NCBI GenBank assembly: GCA_007115705.1
Contig: QXEO01000339.1
Location: 2,994,191-3,058,190 of the forward strand
Direction of reading: 5' to 3'
DNA from: Dactylis glomerata
Taxonomy: Eukaryota > Streptophyta > Magnoliopsida > Poales > Poaceae
Length of the DNA: 64,000 nt
The notes under the pieces are model-generated. The model did no database searches and was not told where the DNA came from. It saw only the letters and a list, made by a program, of their open reading frames with translations. The translations under genes and the position numbers were made by a program. Shown piece by piece: positions 24,013 to 36,108 of the stretch. How positions within the stretch are numbered: position 1 is the first letter of the stretch; every line of letters begins with the position of its first letter.

Positions 24013-25751
24013 ATGCCCATCAAGAAGGTTGTGCATAGAGAAACAATGGTGAAGAAGGGTGGCAACAAGATGGCTCTCAAGTGGGTTCCATCGTCGTTTG
24101 AGGAGTCCGATTTGAAGAAAGGCAAAAAATGATGGCTTTCTCCCTGAAGCGGCACTGGTCATCTTCCCCAGTGACGAGCGCATTCCCTCGCCGCCAGAAG
24201 GATATCGGGTCATGTTCCTTTCCTTCCTTCTCTGTGGCCTTTCTCTCCCTGCCCACGAGTTTCTTTGTGGGATTGTCTTTATCTACTGCATGCAGCTTCA
24301 TGAGCTTACGCCAAATTCTATTCTCCATATAGCTTGTTTCATTACTCTTTGTGAGTCTTTTCTTGGAATCGACCCACATTGGGTTCTTTGGAGATTTCTT
24401 TTTCGCCTCCGCCCCAGCGTTTCTTTGAACAAAAAACCTAAGCTGGGGGGAGCTGTTGTATCCGTGCGATCAGAATTGCATTATTTGGAGTTTAACATGG
24501 CTGCATTAGTGCAAGGCTAGCGGTAGAAATAGTTCTATATCAAGGACCAGAAGGCCACCGCCTCTGATCACTATGGTATTGCTCCCTTTGATGCCAAACA
24601 GAGTCTGACAAAGCTGATGACATGGGACTCCCCTCCATCGGAAGCTGAAGTAAAAAATATCCATCCTTTGTTGGCTTCCATTCAGAGACTCAAGAGTGCT
24701 GCTGGAGGCGGACTGACAGGGACACAACTCATGGCGTTCTTCCTTCAGAGACGCATCCAACCCCTTCAGTCGAGAGCTTCCAAGTTGTGGTCTTATTCAG
24801 GTTTGACTGATCCTTCTCGAGTGTCCTCCCAAGACCTAGAGAAAAAGGACCTCGACAAGTGAGTTAGATCGCTGACTACCTTGACTGCACAGATGGAAAT
24901 CCCAGCTTTGACAGCTACTTTTTTCGACTCTGCTCACCCCTTGCCCGAGGTATGTATCTTATAACTCAAAAGTATTGATCTATGTTCTTTGTCTTCTTGT
25001 ATTGTTCGCTAATGCTTTTCCACAAATTTTCTTAGTAGAACCACCAATCTTTGGTTTCTCGACCTCATCTTCCCAAGGAAGGACCAATCGAGGCTGATCC
25101 TGCTCCTACTGGTTCTGAAGCCCCCGAGGCTGATGAAAATCAGGACGGAGATGAAGCCGAAGGATCTATGGAGGAGAGCATCTCTACTACGTCGCCTCCC
25201 CCAGATGTCTTCGAAGATAGAGATCTGGAGAAAAAGAGGAAGCACGTAGGAGACGTGGCTTCCTCGAGTACCTCCGTTCTGAAGGATGCATCAGGGGAAC
25301 CTGCTACTGCCAGGGACTCTGAGCCTGACATGTTCAAGTTGCTGGACTCGTAAGTTTACTTCCTTTTGTTTTCCAATTTTTTCTATTCTCGACTCTTCTT
25401 CCTCCTGATGTCGAATGACTTCTTATTTAGTGATGATGATAAGCCGAAGAAGGATGCTGCTACAATTCCTCTCTTTGGCTTCTCGGCTACTCCCGAGGGA
25501 CAATCTCAAAAGGAGACTGCGGTGATTAAACCATCGCCAGTCCCTGCTAAGAAGAAACCTACTGCACCTCCTTCAAAGCATCAAAAAAGGGGAACAACAG
25601 TAACTACTTCTCTTGAGATTCATCAGCCCTCTGCTTCTTCTGACAATGTGAGTGGGACTGCGTATACTCGACTCTTTTGGTTCTTGAGCTTTTAAGATTC
25701 TCATATAACTTGTGTTCTGCAGGCTTTGATGCGAAAGTTTCTTTCTCTTGG

Positions 25752-26333
25752 TGTTGGGGATATACCAAATAGGTATACCAGCGATGTAGTCCTAAATCAG
25801 CAAGCCAGGGTGGCCCATTAGGGGTGGTCTGGCGGATTCGCCATACCGGGCGGCCCAGTTGCTGGACTTGCCACGATGGTACAGGACGCAGGCGCTCATG
25901 GCGGATTACTGACGATAGGCCCATGGCGGATTACTGACGATAGGCCCATGGCGGATCCAGAGATGGCCCATGGCGGGTTACCTTGACGTACACGCACAGG
26001 ACTTAGTCTAGGACTCCAAGTTGTATCCGCTCCGGTACCAACGTGTAGCCCACGCCAGGCGCCTTTATAAGCCCGGCGTGGAGCAGCCCTTGAGGCAAGG
26101 AGACAAGTCATACGGCCAATCGCATAGCGAAACAGCCAACCTCATCATTGTAATCGAGCACTTGTTGCCATATAGTGAATTATAGCAGCACGTAGGATCT
26201 CGCCACCGCCGCGGGATCTGAAGCTGGGTAAACTCGTGCTACCACCGTCCTGGATCGCTCCTTCGTGTTCACCCCCTTCCACAAACCGCCATACCCCTAC
26301 CTCTATGGCAGATCTGTTGACGAAACCACGACA
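25752..26333 (+). repeat. B 5' LTR (582 bp)
   Basis: Starts TGTTGGGGATATACC and ends AACCACGACA. Contains a tandem duplication of about 25 bases built on CATGGCGGATTACTGACGAT near 25898-25950 and a TTTATAAG box at 26064-26071. Confidence 0.95.
26064..26071 (+). promoter_or_regulatory. B LTR TATA box
   Basis: TTTATAAG flanked by the inverted GC-rich words CCAGGCGC and CCCGGCGTGG; the same sequence occurs in the 3' LTR at about 42250. Confidence 0.6.
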
Positions 26334-26334
26334 G

Positions 26335-26352
26335 TTGGCGCCCACCGTGGGG
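26335..26352 (+). other. B primer binding site
   Basis: TTGGCGCCCACCGTGGGG starts one base after the 5' LTR and is the usual Tat-lineage site. Confidence 0.9.
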
Positions 26353-26592
26353 CGAAGCGCGTCTGGAGCGCGGATCCAGGCGGGATCCGCCTTTGCAGGC
26401 ATCGGCGACATCGTCGCCATTGGGCGCGTCCTCTATGATTCCGGCTTCCCCATCGTCCCAGCGGATAACCTCTAGGTGCCGGCTAGAGAAGACCCTGCTC
26501 GATTCACTGTCGTTCTGATTGGAGATATCCATATCTTCATTGGAGAGACAAACCCTACCCCCACCACGGAAACCAATTTCCGGCGGATCGGT

Positions 26593-29500
26593 ATGGATGA
26601 AATCCCCAAACGGACCGCTTTCGAGCTGGATACGGAGGAGGACTCATCTGATCTGGAACTTTCCAAGTTGCCCAGATCAGATCTGAAAAGTAATCCCACC
26701 CAGCCCGCCCTAGAGGTAGAGGAAGTGGTGGAAGACCGCAGTGAATCCGCCATGAGTAATCTGGCGTTAGAGACACCGCGGTACTGCCTTGTTGCGTTCG
26801 CAGGTATCACTTCGGGATCTACCTCCAATGGAGAAGATAGCCTAGGTGAATCCATCCTTGAGGCACTTAACGAAAGTGGTGAATCGGATGACTGGGACAG
26901 CAAAGGCTATGATTCTGACCACTACGATGCCGCCATGAGGAAACTCGAGGCGGAATTGGCGCAGCAGGCACTTGAAGAGCAACAAGCAGCGGCCAAGCAG
27001 GTGTTTGTAACCAACAAAGGAGATAATGCTGGGCAGACAACCGGTGACCCGCCATCTCAGGCAGTCCACGACGGAGATGCCGGCAATGAGCAGGGTAACC
27101 CGCCACCAGCCGCCGATCCCGCCACGGAACAACTTCCTGAGATCCACGGCGGACCCAGGCCTCTGCAACCCGCCATCCCCGTGGACCAGAACCCGAAAGA
27201 CTTCACTACCCCGCTGGACAAGGTCATCTATGGAACTCTAGCAGATCCAATCACCCCTGACTATGTCAGAGATGTGAACGATCTCGAGAAGAAGAGGCGA
27301 GCACTCCTCAAGGAAGCGAAGCGAGTCGAGAAGATGGGCAAGCAGGTTGATGACGACATTGCTAAAGCTCAAGACACGCTGAAGCGCGTAAGGAACATGG
27401 AAGAGAAGTATGCCGCTCTCATCCAGAACCAGATCAATGAGGGAGGCGACCCGCAGCTGGTACGAAACCTCGAGTTCATCGTACCAACGGCGGAAACTCT
27501 GGCCAAGATGTACATCAAGAATCCGCCATACGTGGATAAAAACCGCGATGAAGTCAGGGCTACGCCCATTGAAAATATCGTGGCCGCAAAGGAGCTATTG
27601 GAGCATAATAAGAGCCCAGCTGCCCTAGAAACGGCGGTGAAACTGATGACAAAAGCATTAGTGCAGCAGGAGAAGGCTACGTCGTCACGACGGCTCAAAT
27701 CCGATCTTGCGCTATGCAGGTCCAGCACTGCCTCTAAGGCTCTGGGGGCTGGCAACCATGGTACGCGCCCTGACAATGAATCTCATACCGGATCCTCAGA
27801 AATCCGAAGAAGAGAAGCTCGCAACCGGGCGAACGCCATCCCAATATCCTCCGATGACAAACCAAATGGCAAAGGCCCACAGAGAAATCCATCGCCACCC
27901 CGCAAGAATTACCCTGCTTACGGATACCAACAAGACAATGCTGCCCCTCGCCATAAGACCAACATGCCGCCACCAAAGTATAAGACGTTCGAAGTCCCAA
28001 AGGGAGGGATCGTCATACGCGACAATGATGGCAAGCGAGGACGAAGCCATGACGCTGGACGCAAAGACGATCCGCCACGACGGGAAACCAGCAGAGACGG
28101 CGGATCCAAGAGAAGGGACCGATCTCGCCATGACGACGACGCGCACCGTGATGGCGACAAAGACAAGCATCGTTCCACTCGCCGCCATGATGACAAAGGG
28201 CAAGGCTCCCGCCGCCATGACGACGATCCATCTCCAGGAAGAACAGATGGAAGCCATCGTAGCTGCAAAGATCAGTCGTAGGACGGCGAGAGTAAACGAC
28301 GACGTGACCCTTCGCCATCACCACCAGGGAGCCCCCATGGCGGCGGCGGTGGTGGTGGCGGACCAGCAAGGTCACGCAACTCTCGCAAGGATCCGCCGGA
28401 CCAGAAGCCCTACGACACTCGTACCCATCTAAACGAGATTGCCAAGTCTCAAACAGCCTTCTTCCTCGGCCCAAAGTGCTTTGGACAACGGATTCATGAT
28501 GAGCCCATCCCGCATGGGTTCAAGATCGAGAAAAATATCTGCCAGTACAATGGAGTCGATAGGCCTTTGACTTGGCTACAAGACTACTTCAACGCAGTAC
28601 AGTTCGCCAGGGGATCACCCAATGTCGCTGTCCGCTATTTGCCCCTGATGCTATCCGGCACTGCGAGGCAGTGGATCAATGACTTGGCGGAAAACTCCAT
28701 CCAAACCTGGTTCGATATGCAAACTGCGTTTACCGAAAACTTCGAGGGGACTTACAAGAGACCCCATAACATTGGTGACCTCCAACGGTGCCGACGGGCC
28801 AACGACGAGACCTCCCGAACTTTCCTCGCATGATGGCTTGATATGAAGAACTCCTGTGAAGGGGTTACTGACGAATCCGCCATCCTCGCGTTTATTGACA
28901 GTTTGGAGAGAGGCCAACTGCTCCGCCATCGCCTGTTGCGGGAAAGGAACGAAGGGAAACTAACCCTAAATTCCATGATCACCATTGCAAGCAACTACAC
29001 GGCCGCTGACGACGACGCCCGCGAATCTCTGAAGGCTTCTGCCATCCAGAACACTGGAAAGCGGAATAGCAGCAACAAACGGAAAAATCCGCCAGAAGAG
29101 CAGCAAGCTCCGGACATGTTGGCCACAACCTTCGCTGACAAGGGGCAAAGCGGCCAGCGCGGCAGAGGACGCGGTACTAGCAGTGGCCAGCCGCGGAGTT
29201 CTGCAACTCCCGCTTCGGCGCCATCCGCCCCCGTGTCTTACGACGAATACCGCGATATGCCATGTTTCGCCCATCGTGACGCCTCGGGAAAGTGCAATCA
29301 CACCAACCAGAACTGCAAGTTTGTCAATGACCTCAAGGCGGATCAAGAAGCTGGCTTCAAGCGCAGCCGGCGACAACGGCCTCGTGGCAAAGGGAAAGCG
29401 GACAAAGACAAGGAGTCCAGGGATGGCAGTGACATGGACGAAGATCCTGTGCCCAAACCCGCCGAAAAGGCAGAGGGTGGTGCTGGCAAGGGTAACCCAA

Positions 29501-30309
29501 TCAAGGACAAAAAAGGTGCCTTTCACACATTCCTTGGACCCCCCACGGCTAAGGCACAAAGAGCCGCTATGCGCTCCCTCAACGCCACCGTGCCCAAAAT
29601 CCGCCAGTACGTCCGATGGTCTGAAGTACCGGTGCACTGGAGCCACGATGATCATCCAGAGCACATCCCAGATGGATATTACGCCATGGTGGTATGCCCC
29701 GTAATCCATGGCTATGAGTTCTCCAAATGCTTAATGGATGGCGGCAGCAGCCTGAACATCATGTACGTGGAAACTTTGACGAAGCTCGGCCTCACCAAGA
29801 CCCAACTCCGCCATAGCGCGGTCACCTTTTATGGGGTGGTTCCTGGTCGTCAAGCCAAGTCCCTCGGGTCCATCACACTCAAGGTTGCCTTCGGTAGCGA
29901 GGAAAATTACCGTGAAGAGCCTATAACCTTTGAGGTAGTCCCGTTCAAGAGAACATACCATGTGATCTTCGGTCGCCCTGCCTTCCACAGCTTTCATGCC
30001 AGGCCATGTTACATCTACAATCAGCTGAAGATGCCAGGCCCGGATGGCATAATTACCGTTTATGGCAGTTTCAGAAAGGCAAAGGAGTGCAAGGAAGGAG
30101 AAGCCGCCTTCGCGGAAGCAGTGTTCTTCGGTGAGGAGTTCAAAGAAATCCATGCCGCTATGGACCCCGCGGAGATGCCGGCATCCAAGCAGGAGATTTC
30201 TGCCTCCCCGCCCACCTTTAAGCCTACGGTCGACACAAAACAGGTGGAACTTGTCGCTGGCGATGCCGCCAAGACCACCTCCATTGGGACAAACTTGTCC
30301 CCCAAATAG
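26593..30309 (+). pseudogene. gag-pro: B gag and protease region
   Basis: One frame from the first in-frame ATG at 26593, interrupted by TAG 28279-28281, TGA 28831-28833 and TAG 30307-30309. The N-terminal 560 codons are acidic, then coiled-coil, then Arg/Asp/His-rich. The gag core at about 28430-29000 has the PLTWLQDYFNAVQFA and ARQWINDL segments typical of Tat gag. A Cys/His-rich stretch (CFAHRDASGKCNHTNQNC) lies at about 29264. The retropepsin-like domain at about 29650-30080 contains LMDGGSSLNIMYVETL, the aspartic protease active site. No ATG precedes 26593 in this frame downstream of the primer site. The protease would cleave the polyprotein; the frame is not intact. Confidence 0.9.
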
Positions 30310-31320
30310 GAAAGCGCGCTCGTCGAGTTCCTCCGTGAGAACCGGGACTTCTTCGCATGGCAGCCATCTGACATGACGGGTGTACCCAGGGAACTCGCCG
30401 AGCACGCTCTGCAGATAATTCCTGGCTCCAAGCCAGTAAGACAAGCCATGAGACGCTTCGGAGATGAAAAGTGCCGCGCCATAGCAAAGGAAATTTCCAA
30501 GCTGTTGAAAGCAGGCTTCATCAAGGAAGTGATACATACTAAGTGGGTGGCAAATCCGGTGCTAGTTCCTAAGAAAAACACAAAAGTTCTGCGCATGTGT
30601 GTAGATTACACTGTCCTGAACAAAGCATGTCCAAAAGACCCTTTTCCCTTGCCTCGCATTGACCAAGTCATTGACTCGACGGCGGGATCGGAGCTGCTGT
30701 GTTTCTTAGATGCCTACTCAGGATACCACCAGATCAAGATGAAAAAGTCCGATCAGCTCGCTACGTCGTTCGTAACACCTTATGGCACATATTGCTATGT
30801 CACAATGCCATTCGGTCTGAAAAACGCAGGAGCAACGTATCAGCGCACTATGCAAAAGTGCCTGGCGGATCAAATCGGACGTAACATCCACGCATACGTG
30901 GACGACATCGCAGTTATGTCTAAGAAGCAAGATGGCCTTATAGCGGATTTGCAAGAGACCTTTGACAATCTCAGGAAGTACAACATGATGCTTAACCCCA
31001 CGAAGTGTGTCTTCGGGGTCCCAGCTGGACAACTCCTAGGATTCATCGTCTCCCACCGCGGAATTGAGGTTAACCCGGAGAAGATCAAGGCAATCCTCGA
31101 CATCTCCCGACCCATAGATCTAAAAGATGTACATCGACTCACAGGCTGCGTGGCAGCAGTGAGCAGATTCATCAGTCGTCTTGGCGAGAAGGCTTTGCCA
31201 CTCTACAAGCTGATGAAGAAATCAGACGAATTCGTCTGGACCGACGAGGCAGACGCTGCACTTAAGGATCTGAAGAGAGTGTTATCCACTGCACCAGTCC
31301 TAGCGGCTCCCGAAGACTAG
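30310..31320 (+). pseudogene. B reverse transcriptase
   Basis: Continues the same frame between TAG stops at 30307 and 31318. RT blocks are well preserved: VDYTVLNKACPKDPFPLPRI, a FLDAYSGYHQIKM segment, MPFGLKNAGATYQRTM and the catalytic YVDD at 30895-30906. LLGFIVSHRGIEVNP and the thumb/connection follow. RT copies element RNA into cDNA in the particle. All catalytic residues visible are present, so the lesion is the flanking stops rather than the domain itself. Confidence 0.95.
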
Positions 31321-32163
31321 GAACCCATGTTACTATACATGGCGGCAACTAACAGGGTGGTCAGCATCGTCATGGTGGTAGAGCGTAAGGAAGAAGCACA
31401 GGAGTATGGCGTATAGCGACCAGTCTACTACGTCAGCGAGGTCCTGATGGAATCCAAGCAACGCTACCCTCACTACCAAAAATTGGCATACGGAGTTTTC
31501 CTAGCTTCTCGAAAGTTGAGACATTACTTCTATGACCATAAGATCACAGTGGTGAGCAAAGCCCCACTGAAGGACATCATCAACAACAGCGACGCAACAG
31601 GACGAGTTGCGAAGTGGGGCATTGAATTGGCCTCTTTCGACATCGACTACAAGCCTCGCACCGCCATCAAGTCTCAGGCTTTGGCGGAATTTATGGCGGA
31701 TTGGAAGGAAGCGCAGGAAACTACACCCGTCCCAGAACCAGAGCATTGGGTAATGCACTTTGATGGCTCAAAGTTGCTACACGGCTCGGGGGCTGGAGTG
31801 ACACTCAAATCTCCTAAGGGAGATGAGCTAAGCTATGTTCTCTAGATCCACTTCCCCACCACCAACAACATCGCGGAATATGAAGCTTTACTGCACGGGC
31901 TACGTGTCGCAAAGGAGATCGGCGTACAACACATCATGTGTTGCGGAGACTCCGACCTTGTGGCTCAGCAGGTGGCTGGCACATACAAAGCTCGGAACAA
32001 AGTTATGGCGGCGTATAGAGACGAGGTGGATGAGATGGCCAAAAGTGTCCTCAGTTACGACATAAAACACGTACGGCGAGAAGATAACATGGCAGCCGAT
32101 ACCTTGTCCAAACTAGGATCCAGCCGTAAGGCAGTTCCGCTAGGCGTATTCCTCAAGCATCTG
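31321..32163 (+). pseudogene. B dual RNase H (gypsy type plus archaeal type)
   Basis: The frame continues through TAG at 31414-31416 and TAG at 31843-31845. The first half (to about 31720) is the gypsy RNase H, with YYVSEVL, LASRKLRHYF and AKWGIELASFDIDY. The second half (about 31745-32130) is a second RNase H: MHFDGSKL, NIAEYEALLHGLR and CGDSDLVAQQV carry the Asp, Glu and Asp expected at its active site. Possession of both domains is a known hallmark of the Tat lineage. The first appears to have lost clear catalytic residues, as is usual when a second copy is acquired. Confidence 0.88.
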
Positions 32164-33534
32164 CGCGTACCATCAGTCAAGATGGTGGATCCAGAAAATC
32201 CGGAGCTAGCGAGCTCCCCTGTTATGGCGGTTTTGCCAAGCAATCCGCCATGGGCAGAGCCCTACCTGGAATTTCTGACGAACAAGCAGCTTCCCGAAGA
32301 CGAAGTCCAAAAAAGACAAATCGAGCGTAGAGTCAAAGCGTACACCATCATAGATGGCCAACTCTACAAACGAAGCACCTCGGGAGTTTTCATGAAGTGC
32401 ATATCCCAGGTGGATGGAATCGAAATACTAAGAGAGATCCACGAAGGCGAATGTGGGCATCACGCCGCCGCCAGATCCCTAGTAGCTAAAGCATTCCGCC
32501 ATGGATTCTACTGGCCAACAGCTAAGGCAGATGCAGACCGTATTGTGGAGCTCTGCCATGGTTGCCAGATGTACTCCAAGCAAACCCATATGCCCGCCAC
32601 AACACTGCATACGATTCCTATAACTTGGCCCTTTGCAGTCTGGGGGCTGGACATGGTGGGTCCGCTAAAAACAGCACTTTCGGGATTTACGCACCTCTTG
32701 GTAGCGGTAGACAAATTCACGAAGTGGGTGGAAGCTAAGCCCATCAGAAAACTTGATGGCAAAACTGCCCTCAAATTCGTCAAGGACATTGTGGTTAGAT
32801 TTGGCATCCCACATAGCATCATCACCGATAATGGCACTAATCTGTCTCAGGGAGAAGTCGAAGAATACTGCCATCACAACGGAATCCGCCTTGACCTAGC
32901 ATCTGTGGCACACCCACAGTCTAATGGCCAAGTTGAACGGACCAACGGACTAATCATGTCAGGGATCAAGCCACGCCTAGAAGCACCGCTACACAGAGCA
33001 GCTGGAGCATGGGCAGAGGAGTTGCCATCTGTGCTGTGGAGTCTACGGACCACGCCAAACAGATCATCTGGCCTTACCCCTTTCTTCTTAGTCTACAGAG
33101 CAGAGGCAATCTTGCCAAGTGATGTTCAGTACGACTCTCCAAGAGTCGAGGCCTACAAGGAAGAAGATGCAGAAGCATCCAGACAACTTTCTGTGGACCT
33201 GCTAGAAGAAGAACGGGACCTAGCAGCCCAGAGATCCGCCATCTACCAGCAGAATCTCCGCCGCTATCACAGCAGGCGAGTTCGCCAACACTCATTCAAA
33301 GAAGGTGACCTGGTGCTACGCCTCAAACAGCAGAAGTCCCACAAGCTATCCCCGCCTTGGGAAGGACCCTTCGTCATCAGCAAAGCTCTACTGAATGGTT
33401 CCTACTACCTCGTTGATATTCGCGAGCTAGATCAGAGACCAAGTAAGAAGCGCAAACGAAGAGACCCTGACGATATCTACGACGAGACAGATCATCCATG
33501 GAACATCGCACAGCTATGTCCTTTCTATACTTAG
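32164..33534 (+). pseudogene. B integrase
   Basis: The uninterrupted C-terminal part of the pol frame, ending TAG at 33532-33534. The N-terminal zinc domain has His-x-His and Cys-x2-Cys around 32458-32567 (GHHAAARSLV, LCHGCQMYS). The catalytic core has Asp in WGLDMVGPL, Asp in ITDNGTNLS and Glu in NGQVERTNG, the DDE triad. The C-terminal domain contains EGDLVLRL and PPWEGPFVISKAL, then a basic tail. No chromodomain is seen, as expected for Tat. The domain is intact but upstream stops prevent its synthesis as part of a polyprotein. Confidence 0.93.
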
Positions 33535-34354
33535 CACTTCTTTAGCTATGTAATAGGCACCTCTATATGATCAATGAAATAAAGCATTTGGTTCACTCTT
33601 GATTTTTTCTGAGTCTTTTACCTCCTTTATTGTTCATTTAGATCGTATAGAACCTTTTGCGCAATTGTGCTTTGCACTTGCGTCTCTTTTAAATCCGCCA
33701 TAAGCGGTCCGCGTAGCTTTTTTATGTTTTGATCTTCATTCGATGTTTTCTATGTGGATTCCAGAGTAGTGACTTTTTGACGATCTAAGCCGCCATCTGC
33801 TTAGGGTTTTGGATGGTTGCTATTAAGTATCGTCGCCCTAGCGGATTGTTCGTGCGAAGATTTCGCCATCTCACGAAAAGTCAAGCACAGAGAGCCGGAT
33901 GGCGGATCGCATAATCCTACGCGTGAAATTTTTTCAAAGTGTTGTTTTTGGGCATGGCAAAAACTGCAAGTTGCATAAAACTAGGCCTGGCAGTTTCTTC
34001 GCGCAATTAAAACCACTTCATAAAAAACAAGCTGCAAGAGTTCAAAAGCATTTAACTGATCTGCCACAAGCAGATCAGTCACAGTGCACAAACATTCACA
34101 CGTAGTTTAAGTTTAAATTATAGACCCACTCAGGGGCCGAATTGATGCAAAGTATTTTTTCCTGCCATATTGCAGGGCACATCTCATGAAGATGGCAGAA
34201 CCTTGGAGGACACCTCGTCACCACCATCACCACCTGCAGTAGCCGCAGAGGCTGATGCCGAAGCATGGCTTGGCGACCCTGGCAGATCGTATGCTTGGTA
34301 GTATACATTCAACTGAGTGCCAAGGGCACACAGTTGATCATATCCAAGCACACT
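33535..34354. other. B convergent spacer between pol and antisense gene
   Basis: About 820 bases where the sense pol frame and the antisense gene end tail to tail. ATGAAATAAAG at about 33576-33586 resembles a plant polyadenylation signal for the sense transcript. No supported ORF. Confidence 0.65.
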
Positions 34355-35229
34355 CTATCGGATGACGGCCTCGTCCACCGGCGCACCGTCCTCGCCGCTC
34401 TCCGGGATGCTGGAGGTAAGCAGGTCCAGATCCATCTTGGGGTAATGGGCCTTCGCCAAAGTCAAAGCTGTCCTGGTACCACCCCGAGCAGAGGACAGTT
34501 TCCAGTCCGCCACCAGCCCTGGCACTAGCAGCAGCTTCTGGGTGAGCGCGATGGCGGAGAGGTTGGAAGAACCCGCTATCTGCAGGCTCCCGCATGCTTG
34601 ATGACCAGCATTGAGAAGGCCATCAAGCTCCTTCCTCGATGCGTCGGTGGCCATGCGCAAGCCCTCAGCGGTATCCGCCTCGCCCTGCCCCAAAGCAACT
34701 GCATGGCAGAAAAAGAAGATGCGTCACGCATGGCATAGCAGAAATTGGATAAAACTTTACGTTATAAGTAGGAATGGTACCTAGCAAGTTGTCCTGGAAG
34801 TAATGGAGGAGCTCGTTGAAGCCTTCACGCCGCTTCTCAAAATCAGCGGCGGCTTTGCGGAGGTCCGCTATCTCCTTGTCCTTCTTCTTGCTCTGGCGCT
34901 CCTGGTCCTTCAGCTTCTCTTCGAGGGAGGTGTTTGCAGCCAAAGATTTCTGGAGCTGCTGCTGCAGCCCATCCATCGCAACGGCGTGGCCCTTCTCCAC
35001 CCCCTCAAGTGTGGACTTGAGCTTGGCAGCATCTGCATGGCAGAATTTTGTCAGCTCAGCATTGATTGAATAAGCATAAAGGAAAACAAACTTGTTAAGG
35101 TAAATTACCGCTATTCTCAAGCTGTTGCTGCAAGTCCACCACCAGAGCGCTTTTTTCCGCCAGCTCCTTCTCTTGCGAGCTGACGACCTGGACCAGGTCC
35201 TCCACCACCTTCTTGTAGTTCTGGCAAAA

Positions 35230-35440
35230 TTTGAAGTGTTAGTCATTCTTAGAGCTTTATGCCGGATAAGAATCCGCCATAACGCTCGGGGGCTACTCAC
35301 GATGATTTTCTAGTCACTCTTAGAGCATCATAATGGATAGAATCCGTCATGATGCTCGGGGGCTACTTATGCTGATTTTTTGTCTTCCTAAGAGCTTTGT
35401 GCCGGATGGTCATCCGCCATAATGCTCGGGGGCTACTCAG
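35230..35440 (+). repeat. Repeated polypurine-tract-like units in an intron of B's antisense gene
   Basis: Three imperfect repeats of about 70 bases, each ending with GCTCGGGGGCTACT at about 35284, 35355 and 35425. Each is preceded by GGAT..AATCCGCCAT-like sequence. A fourth GCTCGGGGGCTACT lies at about 39420 on the other side of C. Confidence 0.85.
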
Positions 35441-35548
35441 TATGAAATTTAAAAACAAAAGTTCTCTATAGAGCACTGTGAAACTACCAGCGCTCGAGGG
35501 CTATGCTATTCAACAACTTACAGGGGTCACTCTTGAATCTCCATAGCG

Positions 35549-36108
35549 TGATAAGGATCATGCCGGTGATCCTTGGAGTTTTGTCCCGATCTTTCACAGC
35601 GAGTCTACCCGGATATAAATCTTCCAATAACGCGAAGAACGTCACCTGAAGAAGAGGAACAAATCCAGCAAGCAACGTGATGAAGATCACCACGCCTCAG
35701 ACCTGAGCCTAATAATTCTTGATGAACACAAGAACCCTCGCAGCAATCTTTATTAGATAACACGGCAGCGCCGTTTCCCCGGAGGGATGATACACGGTGG
35801 AGCACACGATGGTTTTTTGACTAAACAACTGAACTCCCTCAACCCTAGACTGCTGGCCTCCTTATATAGATGGCCAAAAAACTGTTGGGCTTGGACAGGC
35901 CCAAACCCAAAACACACAATAAAACCTAGGTGGCCCACAACTAGACCTAGCTACGAAATAACATAGGCATGAATATAAATTGCTGACACAACCTTAGACT
36001 AATTATTACATATCGTAGGTCGTCCTGGCGTGCCAATATGCAACGAGCTTCCCTCATCTTGGTGGAGTCCTGAAATTGGGCTCCACCTCCTCCGTCGTGC
36101 CCATATCA
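35549..36108 (-). repeat. C 3' LTR (560 bp)
   Basis: On the minus strand it runs TGATATGGGCACGACG to GGCATGATCCTTATCA. TATATAAG lies at 35862-35869 (minus strand). The C-terminal 19 codons of the element's ORF lie inside it, at 36108-36054. Confidence 0.95.

Noticed and set aside
26335..26352. tRNA genes at sites resembling tRNA 3' ends
   Set aside because: They are primer binding sites next to LTRs; no cloverleaf or A/B box is present.
27707..28474. Long ORFs overlapping the B gag tail in other frames
   Set aside because: They arise from the Arg/Asp/His-rich, GC-rich gag sequence; the gag frame alone continues in phase into recognisable Tat gag.
28966..29709. 247-codon minus-strand ORF opposite B gag-protease
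   Set aside because: A shadow of the sense frame with no domain and no supporting signals, unlike the spliced antisense gene at 34355-41355.
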